Source of the DNA: a marine gamma proteobacterium HTCC2148 | GTDB lineage: Bacteria > Pseudomonadota > Gammaproteobacteria > Pseudomonadales > Halieaceae | Assembly (NCBI GenBank): GCA_000156295.1 | Contig: DS999232.1 | Span: 62,001-126,000 of the forward strand | DNA length: 64,000 bases | Reading direction: 5' to 3' | Part shown: piece after piece, positions 20,148 to 29,168 of the stretch | Position numbering within the stretch: position 1 is the first letter of the stretch | Layout of the letters: the number at the start of each line of letters is the position of its first letter | Notes under the pieces: generated by a model | Told to the model about the DNA's origin: nothing | Database searches by the model: none | Seen by the model: the letters and a program-made list of their open reading frames with translations, nothing else | Translations under genes and position numbers: made by a program

Positions 20148-22426
20148 TCGTTCGGCAGGCTACTGAGCAATTGCTGATAATTGGTGTTGCGTGGAGCCAA
20201 CTGCACCAGCTGTTGAGCGTAAGCCCGCGCCTTCGCGTAGTCGCCTAGCTCGGCGCTGTAATTAGCGAGCGCAAGGAGGATCTGCTCGTCGCTGGGAAAC
20301 TTGCGATTGAGTTTGTTGAGTTCAGTCACCGCTTGCCTTGGGTTGCCAAGGTCGTGCAGCGCGATGGCATAGACGAAGCGATGCCGGGTGCCCAGCGTTT
20401 CCAGAGCTGCCGCCTGGGCCAGATAATCCAGGGCCTTTTCCGAGTCGCCCGAGCGCGTTTCCAGCAAGCCCAGGGCATGGATGGTATTACCATTGTCGGG
20501 TGCCACAGCAAGGGCCTCGAGCAAAAACTTCCGGGCTTCTTCCTCTCGATTTTGCGCGCGTAACAAATCAGCCAGGTTTAAATAGGCCGCGACCAACTGC
20601 GGGTTAATCTCTATCGCCTCTTTGTAGGCTCGCTCTGCGGAAGGAGCATCACCACGATTGGAATAAAACAAGGCTAATTGCGAGAGCACGCCGGGCATAT
20701 CCGAGTGTTGTTCATACACGGTGACATATTCTTTGAACAGCGTGCGCAGCCGGTTAGCCTCCTGTGCCTTTATCTGATCCAGAGGCACGCCTGCAAGGGC
20801 CTGTGCGACCTCCATCCTTACAGCGAGAACCGGGTCGTTTAACAACGGCGTTAGTAGCTGAAAGCGTTGTGGCAATGACAAAAACTGCAGTGAGCGTACG
20901 GTACTGGCGCGAATGATACTGTCATCATCATAAAGTAGGGCGGCCATTGTCTGGGTCGCCTCACGGCCTCCAGCCTGGCCCAGGGCTTCCATGGCGGTTG
21001 CGCGCCAGATGGGCGGCGCATTAGTGTCATTAGCCAGGGCGGCCAGGGAAGGCACAGCGCGTGCATCACCCTGATCGACGGCGGCAAAGCTGCGGGCCAG
21101 GTGGTTGCCAGTGTCACGAAAATTAACGCCCTGTTTACGTAAGGCATCCAGTGACCACGAGGCATCTTTATCCGTATGGCATTGGTTGCAGGCATTGGGT
21201 GTGCCCATAACCACGGACAAATCCGGGCGGGGTATGCGCATACTGTGATCACGGCGACGGTCTACACCCATGTATGTGCTTTCAGGCATATGACAGTTGG
21301 CGCAGCTTGCCCCCGTGCTGTTAACCGGATGAAAGTGGTGGTCCGGCGTGTCATAGGTGGAAGCCTTGTGGCATTGGGCGCACACACCATTGCCTGTGGC
21401 CCTCAAGGCATTGCTATGTGGCTCATGGCAATTGGAGCAAACGACGCCTGCCTGGTGCATTTTGCTTTGCACGAAGGAACCGTAAACATAGACCTCATCA
21501 AGAATCTGGCCATCGTAGTGATAAAGGGGCGATTGAAGCATGGACAGGCGATGAGTATCGAGCAGATCGGCGCCATAGTGGTAATCGCCTAGCGTGCCTC
21601 GGCGGCTGTGGCAGCGACCGCAGGCATCAATTTGGGCGCGAGACTGGAGGGGCTCGGTGCGGCGGGCAATTGACTCGCCTGGCGGAAAAATCCAGTCTCC
21701 GCGCTGGGCAAAGTCAGTCGCAAATCCACCGCCTGGCACACCCGCCAGTTGTTCGGTCGCTGCGAGCTCAAGGTGTTTACCGCCGGGCCCATGGCAAGCT
21801 TCACAGCCAACGTCGATTTCCGCGTACTGAGTATCGAAGCTTCGAGACTCTCGATTATAATTCTTCTGCAGGTCTGTGCTGTGACATTCTGCGCAGCGCG
21901 TATTCCAGTTCTGGTAGGGGCCAGTCCAATGGAGTGGGTCCTTAAAGTCTATCGGTTCGTTCGGGTATAGGTGATACCAGCGCTGACCGCCTTCACTGGC
22001 CGGCCGCGCATCCCAGGCAATGGTCAGTGACTGCAGGCGACCGCGCGACAAGGGAAGCAGATATTGTTGAAGTGGGTACACGCCGAAGACATAGGCCACC
22101 TCAAAGTCTGTTAGCTTCCCGTCCTCGCCATCGGTGCGCACCATGTACTTGTCACCGTCTTGGTAGAAGCGTGAGGTAACACCGTTGTAGGTAAATTCGG
22201 CATTGTTAAAGTCGGCCAGCACGGTGTCCGGTCCGGGCAGCTGCATGGCCAGGTCATGGTGCGATCCCTGCCAGTTGCGATGCTCGTCGGCATGGCAGTC
22301 CTGGCAACTGGCAGAGCCAGTAAAGGTGTTTCCAGCCGCGAAGCTGGAAGCGCCGGTTAAACACAGCGCCAGGAGCAGGAGTCGGATCAACAAAGTATTC
22401 GGCCTTACGTGGATGCAGGGCCACAC
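20144..22426 (-). CDS. Exported octaheme cytochrome c with HEAT-like and TPR repeats
   Basis: The 760-residue protein has an N-terminal export signal (hydrophobic 11-30, then SFAAG). It contains eight CxxCH heme sites, at C41, C178, C208, C269, C330, C349, C375 and C413. The first half therefore is a multiheme electron-transfer or redox-enzyme domain in the periplasm or outside. Residues of about 440-570 look like HEAT-type helical pairs (LAALANDTNAPPIWRATAMEAL and similar). About 590-755 hold tetratricopeptide repeats. Cytochrome-TPR proteins of this layout occur in marine gammaproteobacteria, mostly without assigned function. The gene stands alone, so its redox partner is unknown. Confidence 0.88.
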   Translation of the reverse strand: MWPCIHVRPNTLLIRLLLLALCLTGASSFAAGNTFTGSASCQDCHADEHRNWQGSHHDLAMQLPGPDTVLADFNNAEFTYNGVTSRFYQDGDKYMVRTDGEDGKLTDFEVAYVFGVYPLQQYLLPLSRGRLQSLTIAWDARPASEGGQRWYHLYPNEPIDFKDPLHWTGPYQNWNTRCAECHSTDLQKNYNRESRSFDTQYAEIDVGCEACHGPGGKHLELAATEQLAGVPGGGFATDFAQRGDWIFPPGESIARRTEPLQSRAQIDACGRCHSRRGTLGDYHYGADLLDTHRLSMLQSPLYHYDGQILDEVYVYGSFVQSKMHQAGVVCSNCHEPHSNALRATGNGVCAQCHKASTYDTPDHHFHPVNSTGASCANCHMPESTYMGVDRRRDHSMRIPRPDLSVVMGTPNACNQCHTDKDASWSLDALRKQGVNFRDTGNHLARSFAAVDQGDARAVPSLAALANDTNAPPIWRATAMEALGQAGGREATQTMAALLYDDDSIIRASTVRSLQFLSLPQRFQLLTPLLNDPVLAVRMEVAQALAGVPLDQIKAQEANRLRTLFKEYVTVYEQHSDMPGVLSQLALFYSNRGDAPSAERAYKEAIEINPQLVAAYLNLADLLRAQNREEEARKFLLEALAVAPDNGNTIHALGLLETRSGDSEKALDYLAQAAALETLGTRHRFVYAIALHDLGNPRQAVTELNKLNRKFPSDEQILLALANYSAELGDYAKARAYAQQLVQLAPRNTNYQQLLSSLPND

Positions 22427-22560
22427 ATTAACTCAAGCGAGCATTCAGCCCAAGTCCGGGGCGCTATAACCTGCCCAATGGTGGTATGGACAGCTTGCCG
22501 ACAGCTTTCTATGATGCGGCTTTGCTAGCTACTTCTGGCATCAGCTGATCAAGGTGTGTG

Positions 22561-23262
22561 ATGAAACTTGGAATTTTAAAGACTGACGCGGTGCGCCCGG
22601 AATGGGCTTCGAACTTTGGGGAATACCCGGACATGTTTACCGCACTATTGGGGCGCGTTGATTCCAGCCTTGAATTCGTTACCTATGACGTGGAGGAGGG
22701 GGAATACCCGGGCGACGTCGATGAGGTCGATGCCTACCTTATCACCGGAAGCAAGTCCTCGGTTTACGACGATAAACCCTGGATTGCAACGCTGATGGAC
22801 TTTGTTCGCACGCTGGACGCCCGCAAGAAAAAAGTCGTGGGCATTTGTTTTGGACATCAAATTGTTGCCCATGCCCTGGGCGGTAAGACTGCGAAGTCTT
22901 CTAAAGGTTGGGGGGTTGGGCGCCATACGCATCGATTTGATGCGATACCAGCCTGGCATGATGGAGGTGAGTCCGATTTTGATATTCTGGTCAGTCATCA
23001 GGACCAGATTGTGGAAAATGCGAACGGCGCAACCGTACTGGCAAGCAGCGACTTTTGCGAGAATGCGGTGGTTCAGTTAGAAGACCACATCCTGACTTTT
23101 CAGGGTCACCCGGAGTTTGTCTCCGGATATTCCCGGGAAATTATGGAGCTTAGGCGCGAGGCGATCGGCGAGAGCGTCTATGCCAATGGCGTCGCCTCAC
23201 TGTCAAAGGAGGCTGAAGGCGACCGTGTCGCTCGCTGGATCGTGAGTTTTCTGAGGGGCTGA
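22561..23262 (+). CDS. Class I glutamine amidotransferase-like protein
   Basis: This is a stand-alone class I glutamine amidotransferase (GuaA-type) of 233 residues. The nucleophile elbow reads VVGICFGHQIVAHALGG with the catalytic Cys near residue 99. The His-x-Glu pair lies in TFQGHPEFVSGYS near 180. Such proteins act on glutamine or gamma-glutamyl compounds such as gamma-glutamyl-putrescine; the substrate is not clear. The ATG at 22561 directly follows an in-frame GTG at 22558, either of which could be the start. It is divergent from the cytochrome gene with about 130 bases between them. Confidence 0.85.
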   Translation: MKLGILKTDAVRPEWASNFGEYPDMFTALLGRVDSSLEFVTYDVEEGEYPGDVDEVDAYLITGSKSSVYDDKPWIATLMDFVRTLDARKKKVVGICFGHQIVAHALGGKTAKSSKGWGVGRHTHRFDAIPAWHDGGESDFDILVSHQDQIVENANGATVLASSDFCENAVVQLEDHILTFQGHPEFVSGYSREIMELRREAIGESVYANGVASLSKEAEGDRVARWIVSFLRG

Positions 23263-23263
23263 G

Positions 23264-23638
23264 CTATTCGCCTTTGGCTTTGCGCTGCATAGTGTCGAGG
23301 TAGTCGTCTAATTCCTGATCGTTGGCGAACACTGCCATATCGGGTAACGCCTTCAAAATTTCAAAAACCTTGTCGATATGGGGCTTGCGGTTGGCTGCGG
23401 CCAGTTTGCGACCGCTGCTTTTAGTCTGCTTTGCCGCTTTAAAAATTACTCGCAGGCCTGCCGAACTGATGTAATCCAGGTCTTTCATATCCAGTACAGT
23501 AAGCTCATGCCCTGCCGCAACAACGTCTTGCAGGCGCAGCTCGAAGGCCGGCGCAGTGTCGGTGTTGAGTGCTCCAGCCAAAGCAACCCTGGCGACAGAG
23601 TTCTCTTCATCAATGGCGACGGTGGTGGTCAGGTCCAT
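23264..23638 (-). CDS. STAS-domain anti-sigma factor antagonist (RsbV/SpoIIAA type)
   Basis: This small cytoplasmic protein of 124 residues is a single STAS domain. The usual phosphorylation segment is VLDMKDLDYISSAGLRVIF, with candidate serines at 58 and 59. In partner switching, such a protein binds and sequesters a kinase/anti-sigma factor when dephosphorylated. The gene lies 27 bases downstream of the SpoIIE-type phosphatase/kinase fusion on the same strand, so the two are presumably substrate and enzyme. The ultimate target, a sigma factor or another output, is not in the window. Confidence 0.9.
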   Translation of the reverse strand: MDLTTTVAIDEENSVARVALAGALNTDTAPAFELRLQDVVAAGHELTVLDMKDLDYISSAGLRVIFKAAKQTKSSGRKLAAANRKPHIDKVFEILKALPDMAVFANDQELDDYLDTMQRKAKGE

Positions 23639-23665
23639 GGTGTTGCTGCCTCTATTGTTCGGTGT

Positions 23666-26020
23666 TTAAGCAGGGGGCTCAGTGCCGCTTCCTGTTATAC
23701 CCTTTTCCACCCGGAGGATATTGTAGCCATTCTCCCGACGGTAGCTCTGTCGATCCGTAAGCTGGGTGATTAAGTGTACACCAAGCCCGCCGATCTCTGC
23801 AGAGTCGATATCGGCTCCCAATTCTGATCGATGACCGTCCTCGAACGGATTAAAGGGTTTGCCCTGATCGCGAGCCTCCAGCGCTAACGAGCCTGCTGTT
23901 ACCGTCACCGTTAACCCCAGCAGTTCACCCGCCTCAAGCCCGGCATATTTTTGTACATTGGTAACTATTTCTTCAGCGACAAGATCGAATTCCATTATCG
24001 ACTCTGGAGCCACTTTCCATTGTTCGAGCGTAGCCTCCAGCCAGGCCTGCACGCGCCCCGTGAGCCCTGACCCAAGTTGAAAACTCTGATTCTCAATTTG
24101 CTTAGTCGTCGAGGGATACTGAAGCAACAGCAGGGTAATATCGTCGGATTGCGGAAGGTCACCCGTGTGCATGTCTACCGAATTGAAAAGTAGCAACCCC
24201 GCGTCTTTTACAGGCAGTTCGCCACAGGCCTGTAGTTCGCGATTGAAGCGGTCGACGCCGTACATTTCTTTTTTATCGTTGAATGCCTCATCAATGCCAT
24301 CGGTATAAACGGCCAACCGATCGCCTTTCAATAATTGCAAAACGTTAATGGGGTAGACCTGATCCTCTGCCAGGCCCAGCGCGGGGCCTGTTTCCTGGGC
24401 AACTGTCACCACTTCGCTAGCGCGTAATAAACTCGGGGCCGTATGACCGGCGCTGGCAAATCGCATTTGGCCACTGCTAATGTTGAGTACGCCCAAAAAC
24501 AGAGTCACAAACATGCAGCTGTGATTGTCGCGTTCCAGGGCATTATTGAGTTCAGCCATTGCCTTGTCTGGCGGAGTAGCAGTGCCGGCAAGTTGCTGGA
24601 TGAGGCTTATTGCGCGAGCCATAAACAAGGCTGCCGGAACCCCCTTGTCAGAGACATCTCCAACGGCAACAAAAAGATGAGTGTCACTTTGAAAATAAGT
24701 GTAGAGATCACCGCCGACTGTTTTCGCGGGCCTTACTTTTGCCCACAGATCAATACCATTTTGTTGCCAGAGGGCCTCGCCGGAGCCTGGAAGCATGGAC
24801 ATTTGTATATCTCGTGCGGCGGTTAGCTCGCCTTCCAGTCGGCTGCGGTTCGCGGTCGCTGTTTCAAGGTCACCGATATAGGCTTTGAGGTCCTTGTTCA
24901 TGCTGTTAAAAGAACGTACGAGTCGAGAAACTTCATCCTTGCCCCTGGCCTGCGGCAGGGCTACGTCCATTTCGCCTCTGGCCATGTGCTCGGTGGCGAT
25001 ACTGAGTTGCTGAAGGGGTCGGGTGAGGCGAGAGATTAGCAGGTAGACCGTTATCGCCATTAACAGCAAGGTTACCGCCCCCAGAATGAAGGTCTTTACC
25101 TGATACTGATGCAGGGGAGAAAGGACTTCTTGCTGGTTGTATACGAGCCCGATGGGCCACCCTGTGGTCTTCAGACGGCCCAGGCGAATGGTGCAATGAC
25201 CCTCAGACTCAGGACACGGAAAGTCATAGGTGCTGGGTTCCCCGCGCAGGGCCTGACTGAACATTTGGTGCCAACGGTCGAGGTCAACGCCCCGGTATGA
25301 AATTTCTGAGTAATGTTTCATCACCCTGGACTGACTGCGTGTGTTCATCATCAGCCCCTCTTTGCTGAACAGCAGGCTATAGCTGCTTTCACCAAGGTGG
25401 AGTTGCCCTGCAACACGCTGCAAAGCAGTGAGTGCAACGTCAGCAGTAACGACAGCATAAGCAGCTCGATTGCCCTTATCGTCGATACGATAAACAGGGA
25501 CCGCAAAGGTAGTCATGTTCACTTCGCCACCACCGGTGTCAAAGTAAGGCTCTGTCCACAGCGCTTTGCCTGCGGCGATCGGGGTTGAGTACCAGGGTTG
25601 CTTTTGGTAATCGGCACCGGCGCCCGCGAGGTCAGCATAGCTGACAGTTCCGTTGTCAACGTAGTAGTAGGGGGCAAAGCCTCTGGCGTCTTCGGTAAAT
25701 TTAGAATTAACGGCAATAGCAGCGCCAAAAATTTCGTCGTTATTGACTACCACGTCGCGCAGCATCTGCTGCAATCCCTCATGGCTGTACTCCTGTTGCT
25801 CCAGGATACGACCTAACAATTCAGTAGTGGCTTCAATACCGTTGAGCCAATTTTCCATGTCGCTGACGGCTACGCCGATTTCCACCAATGCCTCTTCATT
25901 CAACCGGGTGAGTAGCTCCTGGCGAGACAGCCGATAGTCCAGCAGCATGCCGCCGCCCATGATTACCGCTAACGCCAGAGTCAGCAGAACAATTAGTCGC
26001 GTCGTGATGCTATTTTTCAT
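23666..26020 (-). CDS. Membrane-bound SpoIIE/RsbU phosphatase with C-terminal RsbW-like ATPase
   Basis: From the ATG at 26020 the protein has 784 residues. It carries a membrane segment (about 8-30), a periplasmic dCache-like sensor (about 35-285), a second membrane segment (about 292-312), a HAMP domain (about 313-365), a linker coiled coil, a PP2C/SpoIIE phosphatase (about 395-600, with DVSDKGVPAALFMA and TDGIDEAF), and a GHKL ATPase (about 640-760, with VAEEIVTNVQKYAG and LGVHLITQLTD). The last part resembles the anti-sigma kinase RsbW, so both opposing activities on the STAS protein sit in one polypeptide. The glyoxalase gene ends seven bases upstream. The signal sensed is unknown. Confidence 0.9.
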   Translation of the reverse strand: MKNSITTRLIVLLTLALAVIMGGGMLLDYRLSRQELLTRLNEEALVEIGVAVSDMENWLNGIEATTELLGRILEQQEYSHEGLQQMLRDVVVNNDEIFGAAIAVNSKFTEDARGFAPYYYVDNGTVSYADLAGAGADYQKQPWYSTPIAAGKALWTEPYFDTGGGEVNMTTFAVPVYRIDDKGNRAAYAVVTADVALTALQRVAGQLHLGESSYSLLFSKEGLMMNTRSQSRVMKHYSEISYRGVDLDRWHQMFSQALRGEPSTYDFPCPESEGHCTIRLGRLKTTGWPIGLVYNQQEVLSPLHQYQVKTFILGAVTLLLMAITVYLLISRLTRPLQQLSIATEHMARGEMDVALPQARGKDEVSRLVRSFNSMNKDLKAYIGDLETATANRSRLEGELTAARDIQMSMLPGSGEALWQQNGIDLWAKVRPAKTVGGDLYTYFQSDTHLFVAVGDVSDKGVPAALFMARAISLIQQLAGTATPPDKAMAELNNALERDNHSCMFVTLFLGVLNISSGQMRFASAGHTAPSLLRASEVVTVAQETGPALGLAEDQVYPINVLQLLKGDRLAVYTDGIDEAFNDKKEMYGVDRFNRELQACGELPVKDAGLLLFNSVDMHTGDLPQSDDITLLLLQYPSTTKQIENQSFQLGSGLTGRVQAWLEATLEQWKVAPESIMEFDLVAEEIVTNVQKYAGLEAGELLGLTVTVTAGSLALEARDQGKPFNPFEDGHRSELGADIDSAEIGGLGVHLITQLTDRQSYRRENGYNILRVEKGITGSGTEPPA

Positions 26021-26027
26021 TGCTGGA

Positions 26028-26468
26028 TCACCAGCTACCAATATTCTCCATGGATGCCCAGGGTTCTTGGGCGGGCAAAGACTCGCCTTCCTGTAATAGC
26101 TCGATAGAAATACCATCCGGTGAGCGGACAAAGGCCATGTGGCCGTCCCGCGGTGGTCGATTAATGACTACGCCTTTGTCCAGCAGGCGTTGGCAAGTGT
26201 CATAGATGTTATCCACCCGGTAAGCCAGGTGTCCGAAATTGCGGCCGCCGGAGTAGGTTTCTTCATCCCAGTTCCAGGTAATTTCGACACAGGGACTGGC
26301 ATCTTTTTCGGCGGTCCCCAGATCGCCGGGTGCAGCGAGAAAAACTAGGGTGAAGCGCCCGGCATCACTGTCGTAGCGGTTGACTTCGACTAGCCCAAGC
26401 TTGTCACAGTAAAAGTCCATGGTTTCGTCCAGGTTACGTGCGCGTACCATGGTGTGCAGGTATTTCAT
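26028..26468 (-). CDS. Glyoxalase I family protein (lactoylglutathione lyase-like)
   Basis: This is a 146-residue vicinal-oxygen-chelate protein close to GloA, which converts the methylglyoxal-glutathione adduct to lactoylglutathione. It starts MKYLHTMVRARNLDETMDFY, the usual GloA opening, with a metal-ligand His (H5), FGHLAYRVDNIYDTC in the second half-module, and the metal Glu in DGISIELLQ. The metal ligands expected for an active enzyme are present. The SpoIIE-type gene begins seven bases downstream, so the two could be co-transcribed, but no functional link is known. Confidence 0.88.
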   Translation of the reverse strand: MKYLHTMVRARNLDETMDFYCDKLGLVEVNRYDSDAGRFTLVFLAAPGDLGTAEKDASPCVEITWNWDEETYSGGRNFGHLAYRVDNIYDTCQRLLDKGVVINRPPRDGHMAFVRSPDGISIELLQEGESLPAQEPWASMENIGSW

Positions 26469-26561
26469 ATTCGGGCCTCGAAGTGGCAGCTAAAGAACAC
26501 GGGGTGCGATGCATCCCGTGTTCCATGTTAGGAGTGTGGTGGCGGGCTGACAAGCCCGCTG

Positions 26562-28058
26562 TTAAGCGGCTTTTGTGCTGCTTGCCGCCTGCTTGCCGGC
26601 CAGGCGACCTGAGAAGGTCGCATCACCGACTGACATGCCACTGGAATAACCCTCGGCACGGCGTACGATCCCGCAGGCGGTTCTGCCCGCAGCGTAAAGG
26701 CCGGGAATGATCTGTCGTTGTGGGTCAACCACCTGGCCGGTGGGCAATGTATCCAAGCCACCCAGGGTAAACCAGGGGACGAAACAGCCCCTGCCCGGGG
26801 TGATGTCCAGGGCGACTAGTGGTGCCTCCAACGGCTTAAGCCATTGAGAGGCCTTATGGTATTGGCTATCCTCACCGGTGACACAGTCCTCGTTATAGAG
26901 GTCAATAGTCTGTTGCAGGCTACCTTTTCGCAGGCCCAATTCATCTTCGAGCTCAGTGACTGATTCGCCGGTGCCAGCGATGGACGCGCCGAGGAAGTTC
27001 ATTTTTTCGTAGCTGCCATAATCGTCAACAGTGACGATAAAATACAGACGATCGCCTTGTTGCTGCAGCGCTGCATGACCGAGACGGGCGTGGTAGACGT
27101 CTTCATTAATAAAGCGTTGTGCCTTGTCATTAATTGCGATGCCGCAGGTCATGCTGGCGGGCGGGTAGTAGGGGATGCTGATGAAGCCTTCATGCATGTT
27201 GATAGCAGCTCCGCCTACCGACATACCCATCTGGATGCCTGATCCGGTATCTCCGGGGTTGCCGATGGGCTCAGTGCCCTGGGTTAACATTGGTGCATAT
27301 TTCTGCACCATTTCTTCGTTCATGTTGAACCCGCCAGCACACAGTATGACGCCCTGGCGGGCTCTTACATTAATCTCTTTTTGGTCCTTGCGAATAACCA
27401 GGCCAACGACAGCGCCCACATCGTCGATGATGAGTGTTAGCGCCCGGGTCTCGTACTCCACCGAAATATGGTCACGTTTGTCGACATTTGCGGTAACGAT
27501 CTTCATGAACAACGGCCCACCGTTGTCGCCCTCCACATAAAGATTGTGGCCTCTGGGGCAGGGTTTGGCGTGCTCCACAAAAGGATAGGCCTTCTCGCTG
27601 CCCGTGTAGAGCAGGCAATCATCGGTCAGGCACATAATGGCCCGTTCTTCGTGAAAGCTATCCTTGAAGGGCACACCCAGGTCTACCAGCCAATCGAAAT
27701 GTGCTGCACTGTTCTCACAATAGTTGCGAATTTTGACTTCATCGGCCTGGGGGCCGGCGGACATCATCATGTAGGTGAACATGTCCTCGGTGCTGTCATC
27801 GAAGCCACAGGCTTGTTGTACTCGAGTGCCACCACTGCCGCCCATATAGATTTCCGCGCTGGACATGGCGGTAGAGCCGCCACTGGCGCTGGCCAGCTCA
27901 AAAATGATTACCTCTGACCCGGCATCAGCCGCCTCGATGGCTGCGCAACCGCCTGCGCCTCCAAAGCCGACGATGGCTACGTCGGTTTCCATGTCCCACT
28001 GGGCGACATCGCGGCTGTGACGGGGTTGTGACGGGTTGGTCTTGCTTTGCTCGGTCAT
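26562..28058 (-). CDS. FAD-dependent oxidoreductase, fumarate reductase/ketosteroid dehydrogenase family
   Basis: This 498-residue flavoprotein belongs to the FAD_binding_2 family. The dinucleotide motif is DVAIVGFGGAGGCAA near residue 25, followed by the family segment ASGGSTAMSSAEIYMGG. A substrate-domain part covers about 130-350, and the FAD-binding C terminus reads PGLYAAGRTACGIVRRAEGYSSG. Relatives include 3-ketosteroid delta-1-dehydrogenases and soluble fumarate/urocanate reductases, so an enone or dicarboxylate substrate is plausible. No steroid-degradation genes are nearby. It has no signal peptide. The glyoxalase gene lies 93 bases downstream. Confidence 0.82.
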   Translation of the reverse strand: MTEQSKTNPSQPRHSRDVAQWDMETDVAIVGFGGAGGCAAIEAADAGSEVIIFELASASGGSTAMSSAEIYMGGSGGTRVQQACGFDDSTEDMFTYMMMSAGPQADEVKIRNYCENSAAHFDWLVDLGVPFKDSFHEERAIMCLTDDCLLYTGSEKAYPFVEHAKPCPRGHNLYVEGDNGGPLFMKIVTANVDKRDHISVEYETRALTLIIDDVGAVVGLVIRKDQKEINVRARQGVILCAGGFNMNEEMVQKYAPMLTQGTEPIGNPGDTGSGIQMGMSVGGAAINMHEGFISIPYYPPASMTCGIAINDKAQRFINEDVYHARLGHAALQQQGDRLYFIVTVDDYGSYEKMNFLGASIAGTGESVTELEDELGLRKGSLQQTIDLYNEDCVTGEDSQYHKASQWLKPLEAPLVALDITPGRGCFVPWFTLGGLDTLPTGQVVDPQRQIIPGLYAAGRTACGIVRRAEGYSSGMSVGDATFSGRLAGKQAASSTKAA

Positions 28059-28256
28059 AACTTATCTGGCAGTGGCCATGGGGCCTCAGCATCCACTTCG
28101 CTATATCGGACCGTCGATTAAACCGGCTCCCCGGCAGGCTGACAACTGTCACTGGGGCCATCGGGGACAACATTTTGTACACGGGACTGCTTTTTCTTCC
28201 GAAATGCGCGCTGGCCTGGGTTACAATCTTTGGCTTTTGTCAGAGTTGTACAAAAT

Positions 28257-29162
28257 ATGTGGTTCAAAAATACCCGAGCGTTTCGCCTAAGCACCCCTTT
28301 TGCCCTTTCTCCCGAGGCTCTGGGAGAAAAGCTGGAACAGCGCGCCTTTGAGCCCTGTGCGAAGTCACAGGCATTGTCTATTGGCTGGGTCGCCCCGCTG
28401 GGGGACGGTTCAGAAGCTTTGGCACACGGAGCGGGCGGCCGGTTGTTGATTAAGCTCAAGCGCGAAGAAAAATTACTGCCTTCTACCGTCGTGCGCGAAC
28501 AGCTGGAAGAGAAGGTGGCTGTTATCGAATCTGCGCAGGCGAGAAAGGTTTATCGTAAGGAGCGCCTGACCCTCAAGGATGAGATCGTACAGGATTGCCT
28601 GCCCCGCGCCTTTAGCCGCTCCTCAGCGGTTTATGCGTATATCGATACGCGCACCAACTGGGTGTTTGTTGATGCCGCCAGCGCGGCCAGGGCCGAGGAG
28701 TTACTGAATTTGCTCCGTGAGTGTATCGGTACGTTCCCAGTGATACTGCCGCAGGTTAACAATGCCCCTTCCGCTACCATGACTGGGTGGCTGGCTCATC
28801 ACAACCTGCCCGATGATTTTGCGCTTGGTGAGGAATGTGAACTGCGTGAGTTGGGAGAAGAAGGCGGCGTGGTGCGCTGCCGCGGCGTTGATTTGTTGAG
28901 TGAAGAAGTGGAGACTCATCTCAATGCGGGTAAGCAGGTGGCTCGCCTTGCCTTGTTCTGGGATGAACGGGTAAAGCTGGTTCTGGCCGAGGATCTTTGC
29001 TTGCGTCGCCTCAAGTTTAGTGAGGAGTTGATGAAAGAGAACGAGGAAATTCCTGAGGCGGATAACGCCGCTCGTCTGGATGCTGACTTTGCTTTGATGT
29101 CCGATGCAGTTTCTGAACTGCAAGATCGTGTGATTGCCATCTTTGGCGGCGAGGCCGAATAA
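28257..29162 (+). CDS. rdgC: Recombination-associated protein RdgC
   Basis: RdgC is a ring-shaped DNA-binding protein that restrains RecA and acts at replication forks. The protein has 301 residues from the ATG at 28257, giving the standard N terminus MWFKNTRAFRL. Other family marks are QALSIGWVAPLG, LKREEKLLPSTVVREQLEEK and YIDTRTNWVFVDAASAARAE. The frame is open for nine codons upstream, but these are not RdgC-like. mnmH begins six bases after its stop, so rdgC, mnmH and selD look like one operon, an unusual combination. Confidence 0.96.
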   Translation: MWFKNTRAFRLSTPFALSPEALGEKLEQRAFEPCAKSQALSIGWVAPLGDGSEALAHGAGGRLLIKLKREEKLLPSTVVREQLEEKVAVIESAQARKVYRKERLTLKDEIVQDCLPRAFSRSSAVYAYIDTRTNWVFVDAASAARAEELLNLLRECIGTFPVILPQVNNAPSATMTGWLAHHNLPDDFALGEECELRELGEEGGVVRCRGVDLLSEEVETHLNAGKQVARLALFWDERVKLVLAEDLCLRRLKFSEELMKENEEIPEADNAARLDADFALMSDAVSELQDRVIAIFGGEAE

Positions 29163-29168
29163 AAGCCT

